Of a stretch of DNA of 64,000 nt, positions 29,193-41,555 are shown piece after piece (positions within the stretch are counted from its first letter, which is position 1; each line of letters opens with the position of its first letter). This DNA is from Amblyomma americanum (Eukaryota; Arthropoda; Arachnida; Ixodida; Ixodidae), in the NCBI RefSeq assembly GCF_052857255.1, contig NC_135507.1, positions 74,829,850 to 74,893,849 of the forward strand. The letters run 5' to 3'. A model generated the notes under the pieces. It ran no database searches. It saw nothing but the letters and a program-made list of their open reading frames with translations, and was not told the origin of the DNA. The translations under genes and the position numbers were made by a program.

Positions 29193-30040
29193 GAGCATCA
29201 ACTCTGGCGCGCCTCAATGCAATCGGCAGGTACGAATTTGTCACTCCGCTTCATTCCCTCTGTTTGCCGACACGGCTTTTCCCCCTTGGCTATACTCCTT
29301 TCAGAAATAGTCGGGTCGAGGCGCCATTCGTAGACATTGCCGCGAAACCAAACATTTTCGCTGCCAGTGGCACAGCAAACACAGGAGATGCGCCAGTACA
29401 GCGTCACGAAGTAGACGACAACCACGATCGAAGCATGCGACGGCGCATGCGCACGCCTACAGAATAAGAGGGAGAAACGGTCCGGCACCAAGAACCCCAG
29501 AGCTGTCGGAGCGACGTCGCGGTGAGAGCGTCCTACCAGCGTGAATAACAAATCAAAGCGCCGCTTATCAGATTCCCCACCGAGCTTTTTGCGCTGTATC
29601 AAAATTGATCTCCACTTATCAGCGGAGTTGGCGCTCGTTTCCATCTTACTCCGTGGCCCTTACCCACTCTGGCTCCTAGGGATGACGTGCGAGAACAAAA
29701 CCTGATGGTATACGAGGGATCGACTAAATCGGAGAGAAAATGAAAAACTGCTGCCTAGCCTATCGTCGATCGAGAAGCATCGGCAGTGGCTGACGACAGT
29801 GCCGGGTTAGTTGACGTGGATGCACTTAGGGCACTTCACTTTAAGCCCAATTAAAGCACAAAAAAAATTGTGCCTATGGTAGAGGTACAGTGCGGCACTC
29901 CTGGGCATACTGTTTCCTATGCATCTGCGCTTGAACTCTTTCGAACGTGTGCAATCGGTCGTCCGTCCTATTTAAGGCCTCAGCACCCAGTTCGATCGCG
30001 AGAAGACGAAGAAGCAGTAGCCTAGCGCTAGCCAACATAA

Positions 30041-30465
30041 TAATAATCATCATCATCATCATCATCAGTGCTCGGAATGACCACGAGACTCGGATACGTG
30101 CGAGCGCGATGTTCCCAACGCAATATAGGGGCACATGCCCGTGGTGCGGGGCCACACCCACACTATTTCACATAACATGGGAATGCGAACGAAACAACGC
30201 ATTCCGAGAACACAAACCCCCGAGTGCGGAGCACTGGGAGAGCCGGCTCGTCAGCTGCGAGCTCGCCGTCCAAAAGAGGATGGTAGAGCACGCACGGGAT
30301 GCAGCCAAACTCAGTGGAGCCCTGGACTGAGGGACCACCCTTTGCTGAAGAAGCCTTCCCTGCAGCGCAGCGTGAAGACAGCGACACGCGAAGCAAGCAA
30401 GAAGACTTCTGATCGCCTAAATACTTATGATTCAATAAAAGTTTTCCTATCCTATCATATCGCCC
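30041..30465 (+). mobile_element. 3' fragment of a second LINE
   Basis: After an (ATC)n stretch at 30041-30067, an open frame to 30330 encodes RGTCPWCGATPTLFHITWEC, a C-x2-C...H-x4-C motif typical of the C-terminus of abundant tick LINEs. The 3' end has aataaaag and a tcctatcctatcat tail. Upstream coding parts are missing. Confidence 0.7.
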
Positions 30466-31421
30466 CACCGTGCGGTCGCATCGCTCATCCCTTTGCTGGC
30501 CCCTTTTTGTGGTTCTCTTGTATACTGCGCTCAGGCACCATCCCTGCTCTGCCTCCTGTTGTACAGCGACGCACCTTCGGTGAGCGCCTGCCTCTTCGGT
30601 CCCTGGGAGTAAGGGGCGATCAGAAATACGAGGACGACATTCAGGGCTAACATGGCTTGCACAAGATGTCACACCAACGGGCTGACTGCTACGACGGCGA
30701 TGTTATTAACTGCGCGGGTGCCGCGTGAGCTTCGTGATGCCTTTAAAACATTCGTGTCCCGTGTTTCCACTAGCTTCTTTCCTAATTTAGGAAACAATGC
30801 CTCCACTTAGCAGCGCTGAGACCAACAGCTGTTTGGTACGGGTAAAAGTGTCCGGTAGTGCGAGATCATTGACTCCTCTCAAAGCGCATTGAGACGACAC
30901 GAGCTTTGGCTTCGCCAAGCAGTCTCTCGCTGTGCTTTTTTTTTTTACAGCGAGCAGTATGTGCAGAATCTCTTCACAGTAAAACGGCATCGCCATTGTC
31001 GTTTGTCTCAACTGAAAACTACTAACGTTCACCGCTTCTCCAAAGATTTTATTTCTTCGTCTCATTGCTACCACGTCTTTCCCTTATTGTGGCCGCTGAA
31101 TCACCACATTTCGAAACTTATAAAAGAGAAACGTTCACCTACGTTAGACCATATCAGTGAGGAAACAGTGAATCTCTCAAGCTACGTCCAAAGTGCAGTT
31201 TAAACTAGTCGCACACATTAAAGATTCGCGTTTAATGAGAGAGTTCTCAATACGCACTACTTGCCAGTCCACTTCACGAGTTGGTCGGCAGCGTTCCCGT
31301 GTACCGCAATGCAGCGCAAAGCGATGTACATTTTTCTTCCGTGTTCGCTATGCAGCGGCGTTTACAAGATGCCTCGAAGCAAAGGCGCTTCGCCTGGGGA
31401 ACGGAAACCCGCGAGTCCTTC

Positions 31422-31568
31422 TATGAATCCATGATTTGGGCCAGCATGAACTTTGGGACACAAACGAAGAGAGACACATGGAACACGGAACACGCTGTGT
31501 TCCGTGTTCCATGTGTCTCTCTTCGTTTGTGTCCCAAAGTTCATGCTGGCCCAAATCATGGATTCATA
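31422..31568. repeat. perfect 72-bp inverted repeat with 3-nt spacer
   Basis: Arms 31422-31493 and 31497-31568 are exact reverse complements by eye, with loop gct. The unusually short loop suggests either a recent fold-back or an inverted-duplication artefact. Confidence 0.85.
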
Positions 31569-31867
31569 CCAACTGGCCCAGAAAAATGCCATTTTGCCTT
31601 CTATGAAGACACCCGACAAAAGCGCTGGCCAGCCTCTCCATGGGAAGCGCCCCTCAAGGAACACCTCCCCGAAAGAGCAGCTCCGTGAAGGAACAGGCGG
31701 AAACAAAGCGAAGCAATTGGTGGCAGAGCGGCGGAACGAGGCAATCGACAGCAAGGTCGCCAAAGTAACAGGTAACAAATAGTAGTACTATCTTGAAGAC
31801 ATGGCGGGAAAGGGCGAAAAGTAAGAAAGGATCACAACGACATGAGCTGTCAGAGTTTTTTTACGAA

Positions 31868-32195
31868 GCTCATCGTCATCCCAATCAGCCTGACTATGCC
31901 CACTGCAGGGCAAACGCCTCTCCCGTGTCTCTCCAGTTAACCCTCTGCTTTCAAAGTTGCGCCCACCCTATGCTTGAAAACTTCCTAATTTCATCCGCCC
32001 ACCTAACCTTCTGCCGCCCCCTGCTACGCTTGCCTTCTCTTGGAAACCACTCCGTTACCCTTAAGGGCCAGCGGTTATCTTGCCTTCGCATTACATGCCC
32101 TGCCCAGGCCCATTTCTTCAACTCTTGATTTCGACCAGGATGTCATAACCCACTTTTGTTCCCTCACCCACTATGCCCGCTTCCGGTATCGAATG
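31868..32195 (-). repeat. RTE retrotransposon 3' fragment
   Basis: Corresponds to the last third of the RTE C-terminal domain and its 3' end (cctgactatgcccactgcagggcaaa). Frameshifted. Confidence 0.8.
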
Positions 32196-32267
32196 TTTTA
32201 TGCTATCGCAGTGCTTTCACGCCTTGTTGTTCAGGCCGCCAAGACCTCCGCACGCCCACTAGAATAC

Positions 32268-32530
32268 CGAAGTAGTGGTCTAGTGGTTAATGCGTCCACT
32301 CCGCATTCGAGAGGGGATGTGGGTTCCATACCCAGTGCCTCAGGCTGCATACCGTTTTAGAGCGCTCTTGAGACCGTTCTTGTGTTCGGTGCCGTCGTCG
32401 GCGTAACCGGTCGTCCAAGTAGCAAATCACAACGCCACCTGGATGATCCCGGATGGTGGCTAGCGTAACGCACCAACTTCTAGGTGGCGCCTTATTGCGC
32501 CCATACGCCACAGCAGGTGGCGTGTGAAGT
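32268..32530 (+). repeat. tRNA-derived SINE, third family
   Basis: Head tagtggtctagtggttaatg (A-box-like) and gtgggttccatacccagtg (B-box-like), followed by an unrelated body rich in gccacctggatgatcc and ggtggcgcct. No clear tail or duplications. Confidence 0.55.
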
Positions 32531-33334
32531 TCAAACTTCGTACTAAAGTCTATGGTAAAGGTCTGTAACATGTTTCTAATGGACACAAGGTTTCCCCTGA
32601 CCTCGGGCTCGGTTCTTCTGCAGCGCAATGCTGAGGAAAAAGGCTCTTCTGCGACCCCCCACCCCACAACTCGACAGCATCGGTCCTCGAGTGACCGAAA
32701 TCCGTTTTGTGCGACAAAGTCAGTTCTGGCCCTTTTTCGCAGACTGTCTCTTAAAGCCTACAATAGCACGACTTGAAAGCGTATTTTTTTCCCAAGCCAT
32801 GACACTGAGAAGATGGGCACAAGGATGGGCTTTGATGGAAGTGAAACGCGAACAAGCCCACGTACTGGACGATTTCAGTAGGCGTTCAAGAACCTCAGGT
32901 ACCCTTAATTAATTCCACGAGTTCCAGTATGGCATCCCTCACAGCCCTCGGGAAGCGTCATAAAACAAAAACTTACTGCCCAAGCTCATTTCCTCAAATG
33001 AAAAAAAAATTCCTGTTTCAGGGTGCACTTTGTTTCTTCAGGACTGGCTAGGTGAGGATACGTGAGGTTTCAAAATCTCATATCACACACTATATGTGGT
33101 TTCGGGCTAATACATTCTTGCAGGTAAGGTTTCGTCATCCTTGGGTTCTTAATAAAACTAATAATAATAATAATAATAAGGCTATATTTTACATCATTTG
33201 CATGATGTAGCAGGCCTGCAGGAAAAGCTGCCGGAAAGCTAGCTTGACAGGACCACAGGCCCCCTTCATTGGCAGTTCGCATAAAGTGGAAAAACAATAA
33301 CATGAAAGCACACTACGTGTACAATATCACGCGA

Positions 33335-33982
33335 AGCTTGTGGGGTTTGAATTGGGGAGATAAATACGTTCCCCCCACTCAATCGCGGCTGACACGGTTC
33401 AAAGCCGCCCGGACCCGACCCCGTGATCGCGTACGCTACCGAGCGCTCGCCGACCACGGCGGGCCTTGCTCTGAGGGAACAAAGGAACGACACATTGGCT
33501 GACACAAACAGGCATTTATTGCTACGGCAACAATAACGCCAGCTAGCAACAACGTACGCTAATGAATCAAGGTCGTCCGACTCACCAGCAAGGTTCCGAG
33601 CGAATGTTCGCCCGCGCCAGGGCAAGGGATATATACTCCGAAGGCCGGACGGGACGAGTACGGGAGCCTGTCTCCCCGTCGCTTCCTCGCCCCGCCGGCG
33701 AATAGCGGAGCCTCGAGCGATACGTCCGCCCGCGCCGACGATCCCAGCCGAAGCAATACCACCTATCTATACCCAGTTATCTAGGTGGTATTGGCCGAAG
33801 CCCCCATGCCCCCTCTCCCGCGCGCGGGCTTTGGCAGTCTTCCGCGCAGCGATGCTGGCGCCCTCTCTTGCCACTTAATGTAACTGACAAGGGAATGCGC
33901 TCAGCCTCGAGGTGAGACTGCGCTGCACGGTGCCTCGCGGGAAAGCAAACTCAGGGGGCTGCAGGGCAGGTCCCTACAAGCT
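33335..33982 (-). mobile_element. solo LTR (640 bp) with 4-bp target-site duplication
   Basis: On the minus strand an LTR begins TGTAGGGACC (33978) and ends CCCCACA (33339), so it has TG...CA termini, with an AATAAA-type signal inside (gcaataaatgcc). It is flanked by agct at 33335-33338 and 33979-33982. No coding region is attached, so this is a solo LTR left after LTR-LTR recombination. An internal 11-bp hairpin (aataccaccta/taggtggtatt) lies near 33755-33790. A related LTR is at about 49224-49717. Confidence 0.82.
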
Positions 33983-34423
33983 ACATGGAAAGCAAGAAAC
34001 ATAGGGCTTAGTAACTGAATTTCGCTTACGAATCACGTGCACACATTATTCACTGCTTAAAAGGCATAAGGAAAAATCACATACTATATTTTGAAAAGAT
34101 CATGATGTCTTGAATGTGATGCTCTCTAGTTGGATATTTCTAGCGTGTAAATTGTTCAGTATCTTGGGTAATTTGTTTTGCAGCATTTCTAAAGCATGTT
34201 GTTCTACTTGTTTCAATCTTCCATTCAGAGAATACCAAGAGGCGGGTAATTTTTTCTCTGCAGGCTGAAATATAATACAGGAATTTCGTAACGGCAAAAT
34301 AAATATATAAAATTGTTAGTGGTTGAAGACCGTTGCGCTAGTACCGTTGTTAGGTTTCTGGATAGCCCTTCATTCTGAACAACTTTCTCAGAAGAGCGTC
34401 GGTCACCACCCTTCCTACTGCAG

Positions 34424-34692
34424 CACCCTCACCGACTCAGAAGGAGCCTTCGTCAGGCCCTGTCACCACTGAGACGCCGACGGCCAGTCCCCCGCCTCCA
34501 GGTGGCAGCGTGCCGTTGCTGCGCGCAGACGAACGGGACACCGTCACTGCTGGACCAGATCGGTCGCTGGCTGCCAGTAGACAGGTCGAACTGTCCTGTC
34601 AGCCGATGCTGTCTCCAGCTGGATGCTCCACGGCATCGGCAGCCACGGCCCTGGCGGGGCCTGGGCAGCGTTCAGAGGACAACCGCAGCAAG
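34424..34692 (+). CDS. probable upstream exon of the plus-strand M13-like gene (Pro/Ser/Thr-rich)
   Basis: 269-nt open segment after a good acceptor (cttcctactgcag) and before aag|gtggcc, ending in phase 0, which matches the phase-0 start of the 37254 exon. It encodes a Pro/Ser/Thr/Ala-rich, disordered segment (PTASPPPPGGSV..., ending SEDNRSK), suitable as the cytosolic N-terminus ahead of the membrane span. No conserved domain, so the link rests on phase, order and composition. Confidence 0.45.
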
Positions 34693-34848
34693 GTGGCCGC
34701 TCGTTCCCTCGGGGGTCCTTCAAGGAGGCGCGTTGGATTCCCATGGGGAGGAAAAGCCTGACAGAAAGGACCAACACGAGGATGAGCACTGGGCGTCAAA
34801 GTGGACATTTCTTTCCCCCACACGCAAGCCCAGAGAAAGAGGTGGGTG

Positions 34849-36140
34849 TCATCATCATCAGCCTGACTACGCCCACTGCAGGGCAAAGGCTTCTCCCATG
34901 TCTCTTCAATTAACCCTGTCCTCTGCCAGCTGCGGCCACCGCATGCCCGCAAAATTTTTAATCTCATCCGCCCACCTAACCGTCTGCCGCCCCCTGCTAC
35001 GCTTGCCTTCTTTTGGAATCCACTCGTTACACTTAAGCAAGGACCAACAGTTCTCTTGCCTTCGCAGTACATGCCCTGCCCAAGTTCATTTCTTCCCCTT
35101 GGTTTCGACTGATGTCATTAACCCGCGTTTGGTCCCTCACCCACTCTGCCCGCTTCCGGTCTCTTAACGTTACACCTGTCATTTTTCTTTCCATAGCTCG
35201 CTGCATTGTCCTCAACTTAAGCTGAACCTTTTTCGGTAGCCTCCATGTTTCTGCCCCATAGGTGAGTGTTGGTAATATACAGCTGTTTTTACTTTTCTGT
35301 TGAGGAATATTGGTAAATTACCGTTCATGATCTGAGAGAATCTGCCTTATGCGCTCCACCTCGTTCTTACTCTTCTAGGTATTTCCATCTCATCATCCGG
35401 ATCCAGCGGTCGCTACCTTCCCTAAGTGGACATATTCACCACTTTTAGCACCTCGCTAGCATTTGTGAACTGTTCTTCCCTTGCGAGAGTGTTGAACGCT
35501 ACTTTAATTTTCTGCAAATTAATTTTTAGTCCCACCGTTCTGGTCTGTCTTTCGAACACATTGATCATGCATTGCATTTCATCTGCTGAGTGACTTAGCA
35601 AGACAATGTCATCAGGGAAACGCAGATTACTAAGGTATTCTTCATGAACTATTATCCCCAACTGTTCTCTATCCAGGCCTCGGAACACCTCCTGTAAACA
35701 TGCGGAGAGCAGCATTCGCGAGATCGTGTCTCCCTGCCTGACACCCTCCCTTATTGCAGTTTTATTGCTGACCTTATAAAGAACTAATGTAGCTGTGCAG
35801 TCGTTACAGATATCTCCCAGTATTCTCGCATAAGACTCTTTTACACCCTGATTCCGCAGTGCCTGCATGACAGCCGAGGTTTCCACTGAATCAAATGCTT
35901 TCTCGTAAACAGTGATGGCTATATATAGGGGTTGGTCATATCCTGCGCATTCGTCTATCATCTGATTGATAGTGTGAAAATGGGCTATTGTTGAAATGGG
36001 CAGCCTTTACGAAAGGCTGCCTGATCATTTGGTTGTTTGAAGTCTAAGGTTGTCCCGATTCTGTTACCGATTACCTTTGTAAATACTTTGTATTTAACGG
36101 TCAGCAAGCTTATTGGTCTGCAATTTTTCGTGTCCTTGAC
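34849..36140 (-). mobile_element. RTE retrotransposon fragment, RT domain to 3' end
   Basis: Decayed copy covering the 3' tail (catcatcatcagcctgac), C-terminal domain and much of the RT domain (YEKAFDSVETSAVMQ; RQGDTISRML; FPDDIVLLSHS, where the usual FADD is FPDD). Several frameshifts and a short duplication near 36000. It is truncated 5' and lies in the proposed intron of the M13-like gene. Confidence 0.88.
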
Positions 36141-36599
36141 GTGTCTTTTCTTGCGAGTGGGGTGTTATTTTTATTTTGTACTGTAGGCCCCACTCGAACG
36201 ACACTGAAAGCGACTGTGGCTCTTGGTGCTGAAAGTTGCACGTTGTATCGGCTAATCGCATCGAGTACAGCCAATATAGCCAGCTGGCCACACAGTTTGA
36301 CCATGCTGGTTCATAAGCCTCTCGGCAGATGACACGAGACTAACAGGTGTAATTACCGCATAGAGTAAGGAATTAGTAAAAGGCTTTTAGCTTCGAACTT
36401 TTTCGCTTTAAAGTTTTCGCCTTCATGACGATTCTGATGCCATTGCATTAAAAAGGCGATGGCATCTCGCGTATTCTCGCGCACTCCTGCATATCCTGGT
36501 TACGGGACTTCCGAAGGTAGTTTTAATTTCACTTAAGGGAATGATTATTCATTGCCATCCATCCAACCGCAGCCATTCGATTACACAGTACAGCTATGC

Positions 36600-36720
36600 A
36601 GTTTTCGCGGAAACTTTGTAGTGGAGGAAAAATTAGCCCGTCTTGGGACATAACCCGGGGCCACAGTCTTAGCGGTGCAGCCGCTTTACGAACCAAGCTA
36701 TAGCCAGGACTACTGGTGTG
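36600..36720 (-). repeat. possible tRNA-derived repeat
   Basis: Minus strand has a tRNA-like order: tagcttggttcgtaaagcgg, ctgcaccgctaaga (anticodon-like arm) and cccgggttatgtccc (weak B box). Probably a decayed SINE head. Confidence 0.35.
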
Positions 36721-37253
36721 TAGTTACTGCCTTATTTAAAATCTACACCGCCTTGGCGGCTTCCCCCACGCAATGAACTAACACTGCTCCCACTTCTCGC
36801 TGTTGAGGAATAAGGCCAAGCCTTGCCATCGCTAGCAGTCCTGGTAAGCTCTGTTGCATGAGTTACTGCCAACAAAGACAATACAAGCACGCACGACGAT
36901 TAATACTTGACAAAATCCTGCTTTTTGGCTTTCACTGACCCTGAACAAAGCAAGTATTGATTTAAACATACCAGAAAATGACGGAAGGGAAAATGCGGGT
37001 ATTTCCCTGACTGCTGTCCGAAAAATGTGTCCAAAACAAATTTTTCTGCTCAAATGGCGGAATTTTAGGTGACGGCATAGAGCATGCCTCCCATGTGGTT
37101 AGTCCCGCTTGCTTCCTTACACCTCGCAGTTAATGTCATAACTGGTTGTCCTGCCGGATCAAATGAAAGATAAGTGAAACGTTACAAAAACATACTGCTC
37201 CCCAAATACAATGCGCTAAAGTTGGAGCGTGGTCTGTTTCTTTTTCTCCGCAG

Positions 37254-39316
37254 TTCACTCCTACGAGAAGAGCTGTCCTCGCAGTTACCGCATGCGTCGG
37301 AACGGTTCTGCTCATAGCAATTGTCACGACGATTATCGCGCTGACATACCGGCCTCCGAACGCGCCTGCAAAACAGTCAGAGTACTGTGACACGGTGGAC
37401 TGCCACTTCCATGCCAATCTTCTGAAGTCCAACCCCAACAGGAGCATCGACCCATGCGAGGATTTTTCAGCTTACGTCTGTTCCGCCTGGATGCCTCCTG
37501 GTGACCACAGGGAGCACTCGAAAATCCCCGTCGACGACGTCGCCTTCTCGCGGATCGCAGACTTCAGCACCATGCTCTTCAAAGGCACGTACAAGTTCCT
37601 GGTGGCACACAAGGCCCTCAGCATGCACAAGTCCTGCATGGGCGCAGAGAACCCCGGCGGCGCCTACCTGCAGCAGTTCCGGGCGCTCATGCGGGAAATG
37701 GGTCTCAGCTGGCCGGAGCCGTCTCCATCGAACGCGACTGCACTGGGAGTACTGCTCGCACTTTCATACAAATGGCAGGTCCACTTATGGTTCGATATCA
37801 GCGTGCTGCCCCAGCCTGTCTTTGGAAAGTGGCGCCTTGCTTTCAAGCCTGCGCCAGCGTTACCCATTCTTCTGAACCAGTTTGACTCTGTGAACGACAG
37901 CACCAGCTACACAGCATACTGGATGGGTTACTACGGTGATCTTTGCGGTAACACCACGACTTCCATGAACCCACATACCCGCCATGATATCATCAAGGAC
38001 ACCCGTGCCATGGAAGGTAATGTGTTAATAGGGCTGAGTCAACTGATCTTCACCCCAAGAAATCTTCCGGCTGTCTTCCGCCTCGAAAACATTGGTGATC
38101 ACTCGCACAATATTCCGACTGCTACCTGGATCAAAGTCCTCCAAGAAAACATACAGCTGGATCCTCGGTTGGGTGCCAGCGACGACGTTAGCCTCAGAAA
38201 CGAGGACCTCTTGAAGACGGTCGGTGAATTCTTCGGCCAGTACCCCGAACCGCGACTTCTCCGACAGTTTGCTTGGACATTCCTCCAGATGTACGCGCCG
38301 ATAGCCGAACCAGGGATGCTGCTGAGACATTTCGGCGCCAAGTACAAGGTTACCACCTACCGCTCCCTATTCTGCTGCTTCCACGTCGAAGACACGCACA
38401 AGGTGCTCGTGCTTTCGATCGACCTCTTCAGCCGCATGGAAGAAAATGGCCAGGACGCCATTCGCACTGGGTTCCAAAGACTGGTTTCGGCAGCCGTCAA
38501 GAACGTTGAGAACACAATGTGGCTATACGACCGTAGCAAACGCTTCGTCGGCGACAAGATAGCGTCAGTTCAGATGCGAGCTAGGCCTGAGAAGCTGGAA
38601 AAACATGAGCTTGAGGAAATTTACAAGGACTACCCAAGCACCGAGGGGTCGTTCGGCGAACACTGGATGCAAGCGCGTAGGATCATACGCACTGCACACG
38701 AGAAAGTTCGTCATATCAACGATTCTTAGGCGTACTACGACGCGCTCATGTTGCCACAGAACTTCCCGCCGTCCTACCCCGAATATGACAATGCCTCGGG
38801 GAGCCTTAATGTGCCAATCTACCTCTTCAACACGCCCCTATACTACAGTGAAGGAACGAACGCCATGTTCTTCGGTGCTTTGGGGTACTTGCTGGCGTTA
38901 GAGTTGGTGAAGGCTTTAGACGAAGTGGGTATACGCTGGCTGCCGAAGGCACGAGCGTTGACAGCGTTTGGTCTGCGGAATCGAGAAAAGCCTTCCACGA
39001 AAGGGACCGCTGCCTAGACACCCGTGCTGAGGGCAGTGTGTTTCCGGAGGTGCCGGCGCTTGAAATCACATACGCTGCACTGGAAGACGCTGATGAGAGT
39101 GGAAGCGGCAATCTCCCTGTTGCAAAAGACCTTGCACCGTTGAAGGCTTTCTTTATGACCCTCTGTCACATGGCCTGCACTGCACGCGGCTTCAAGAGCG
39201 CCTTCACGGCGGATTGTAACAAAATAGTGCGCAATACTGCTGCCTTCGCAAGCTCGTTCAACTGTCCTGTTGGCGCAAAGATGAATCCCGAGAAGAAATG
39301 CAATTTCTTCGCCTGA
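37254..39316 (+). pseudogene. M13 (neprilysin-like) peptidase homologue, type II membrane, zinc site lost, stop and frameshift
   Basis: A large exon starts after ttttctccgcag. It encodes a membrane span (VGTVLLIAIVTTIIALTY), then the M13 N-terminus (CDTVDCHFHANLL...IDPCEDFSAYVCSAW) and the rest of the peptidase region. An in-frame TAG at 38727-38729 interrupts it, after which the same frame continues (AYYDALMLPQNFPP). Near 38945-38955 the homology shifts by one base, then continues (SRKAFHERDRCLD ... EITYAALED ... DCNKIV) to the normal M13 C-terminus FNCPVGAKMNPEKKCNFF. Where active M13 enzymes have HExxH this protein has LELVK, and the ENxxADxGG block with the third zinc ligand is absent. 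It therefore descends from a catalytically dead paralogue. The two lesions suggest pseudogenisation, although sequencing error is possible. Confidence 0.85.
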
Positions 39317-39319
39317 CTG

Positions 39320-40870
39320 CCCGCACTGGAAACCTCTCATTGTGGTGCATCGAAGTGCTTCTGTGGTACTTTTATTCCCCTACTTTTCCCGACCCTCCTC
39401 CCTACCTTCGCTGATATATGCTCCTCTAGAACTTAATTTGTGCTATCAACTATGTTTTGATGAATTCAGCATTCCCCCTTGAAAGAATATCTTTTCATTT
39501 TGATTACCGGCACTATTGTTTGCAGTTTTGCAGTAGAGATTGCCTTGATGCAATACCAATCAACATTATATTATTACTCTGACAGACACCTCTGCCGAAA
39601 AGCAAACGATAGTGTTAATATCTGCCTACTTTTGAGATATAGCAAATGAGAATTATGAAACGCCTAATCTCACTTCGTTTATATAAGACCCATAATAGAC
39701 TGATGAGGAAATGAGATCCATCGTTGTGGGAGATGTTTGAGGGGAGCATGTTTTCTGGTTTCTGATGGGACAAAGCAGTGTGTGCTGCGCTTACTTGTAA
39801 GGAAAACTTGTGCTCCCATTGCAACCTCTGACGGACGTCGTAACTGCTGTCAGAATTGTAGTCGACGCCGGAAACACGTGCCAGTTTCTGGTCGCAACGA
39901 AAGACAAATTAGTTTTACCGCTTTTTATTTTTCGCATTTTTTTTCTTCCGGCTACTATAGATACACTGCATTTGACAAGAATGCATGGCGTCACCTGATG
40001 CTTCGACCAAGTGTACGTGCCTGACCACAGACTCGTCGCTTTTCGAGCATTTCGCACATTACTCATATTCCGCTAGTTATCTTACGTTCATGTTTACGAG
40101 TGTGTTCATGTGCTTAAGCTTTGTGTGTACCGCAGACATTTGTTGCGATGCGGATAAATGGTGTGCCGGCAATGCATCCGCCCTCAGAAGTCTTCATTTC
40201 GAGCTTTTAGTGCATCCAAATTGACGGGCTATGAATTGCTTGGTGTTTCTAAAAAAACTGATAGAGTTCAGAAAAACCTTTTGTCTCTTGATTTTGCCCT
40301 TTTTTTGATCGGATGGTCACGCAAATCAACTCTCACAACCACGCCCACTTACCATCGTAACCTCCTATGGACACCAATGTCAATTTCAAACACTTCTCGC
40401 CGTTTAAATCCTGCACCATTTCCCTTCAATCTAGAACACTGCGATGCAAGTTTTTCTTAGGTGGTCTCTTTCTCCATACCAGCGATTTTTTAAGCACGTG
40501 TAAAAACATCAGTGCGTTGAAGTTGAGGATGACTGCCTCCACCAGCTTAATTGACATGCTCTCTGACACGGCGGCTGGAGCAGTAATAAACAATTGCTTT
40601 CAGATGTTCCAGTCCACGTAGTCCCCACGGAGGAGCAAATCTCTTGATACAGCTGCGTCCACTGTTGATTTAATTAGTCCGCAATCTAGGTACTAATGAT
40701 CTAAGTACTAGGTACTCTGGGGAAGCTGCCTGATTATTCAAAATTTTTTTCGGAGGGGGACAACATCCAAGGAATTACCCAGAACATCGGTGGCAGCGCC
40801 TGAGTTTATCTGGGCCCATTTTGCTCGACTCGGCGGATATTTGGAAAGGGTTTAGGGTTTCCACACCATT
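39320..40870. other. intergenic, no supported feature
   Basis: Several overlapping open frames of 60-100 codons in all directions, none with a recognisable domain, splice context or repeat match. No clear polyadenylation signal for the M13-like gene was found just downstream of 39316. Confidence 0.4.
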
Positions 40871-40874
40871 AAGG

Positions 40875-41101
40875 GAGGACGAGACAGGACAGCGCTAGCA
40901 TTCACTAGGTTCTTATTGCGGATTCAGAGATCTGAATATGCATAATGAAATAACGTCCAAAACAAAGGAAAAACAAAAACAAATGCCGTTTACGCCATGA
41001 ACTCGACCTTTCCCCCAGGCGGCCTACATATGCACTCATCTCCTGCTCGTTAAAAGCTGATAAGTTGAGTTGAAAGTTGGCGCTTGTCCGGTCTCGTCCT
41101 C
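40875..41101. repeat. small element with 21/22-bp terminal inverted repeats
   Basis: Ends gaggacgagacaggacagcgc (40875-40895) and the near reverse complement at 41080-41101 (one substitution, one indel). About 227 bp, no ORF: MITE-like. Part of its interior (41001-41058) recurs as a direct repeat at 41556-41613. Confidence 0.55.
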
Positions 41102-41555
41102 ATTTGTCTTGTTAGCAAGCTGAATTGATGAATCGGTGAGACGATGAATTTCGAACTTTCGTAAGTCTATTGTTTGATATCACCTGCGCTGCGAAGATTT
41201 CGCTTGACTGTTTTGCCCAATCGCGTGCCCAGCTATTCGCGAGTAAAGTCAACTTCAGGGGACGCTGCCAAGTCTGGCAACATGCCACGAGTGGAGGTCC
41301 GCGCATAGCTCGTCGCTTACGAATGTATGGGCGTTCCTTGCTTTTGCCGAAATTCGCGCTGTTTTGTTGGGGCTAATCGCGTCTTTGACGTTGAGCACTT
41401 TGGACATTCTCGAAGGGCACCGAAAACTATCAGATCGAATTTGTGGTGAAGGAGTGGCTGTCGATGATCGGAAAATCACGCTAGCACACGAAAGTCTTCA
41501 CGGACCTTGCGTGGAGAAAGCGTACTGTTCCTGTTTCGCCGGTCTCTGTGTTGGC

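Noticed and set aside
29198..29644. 148-codon minus-strand ORF
   Set aside because: No recognisable domain, low-complexity middle, no splice or promoter evidence; left unannotated.
30163..30672. 169-codon minus-strand ORF
   Set aside because: It is antisense to the LINE 3' fragment, which explains the open frame.
32287..32667. 126-codon minus-strand ORF
   Set aside because: Overlaps a tRNA-derived SINE and adjoining repeat; no domain.
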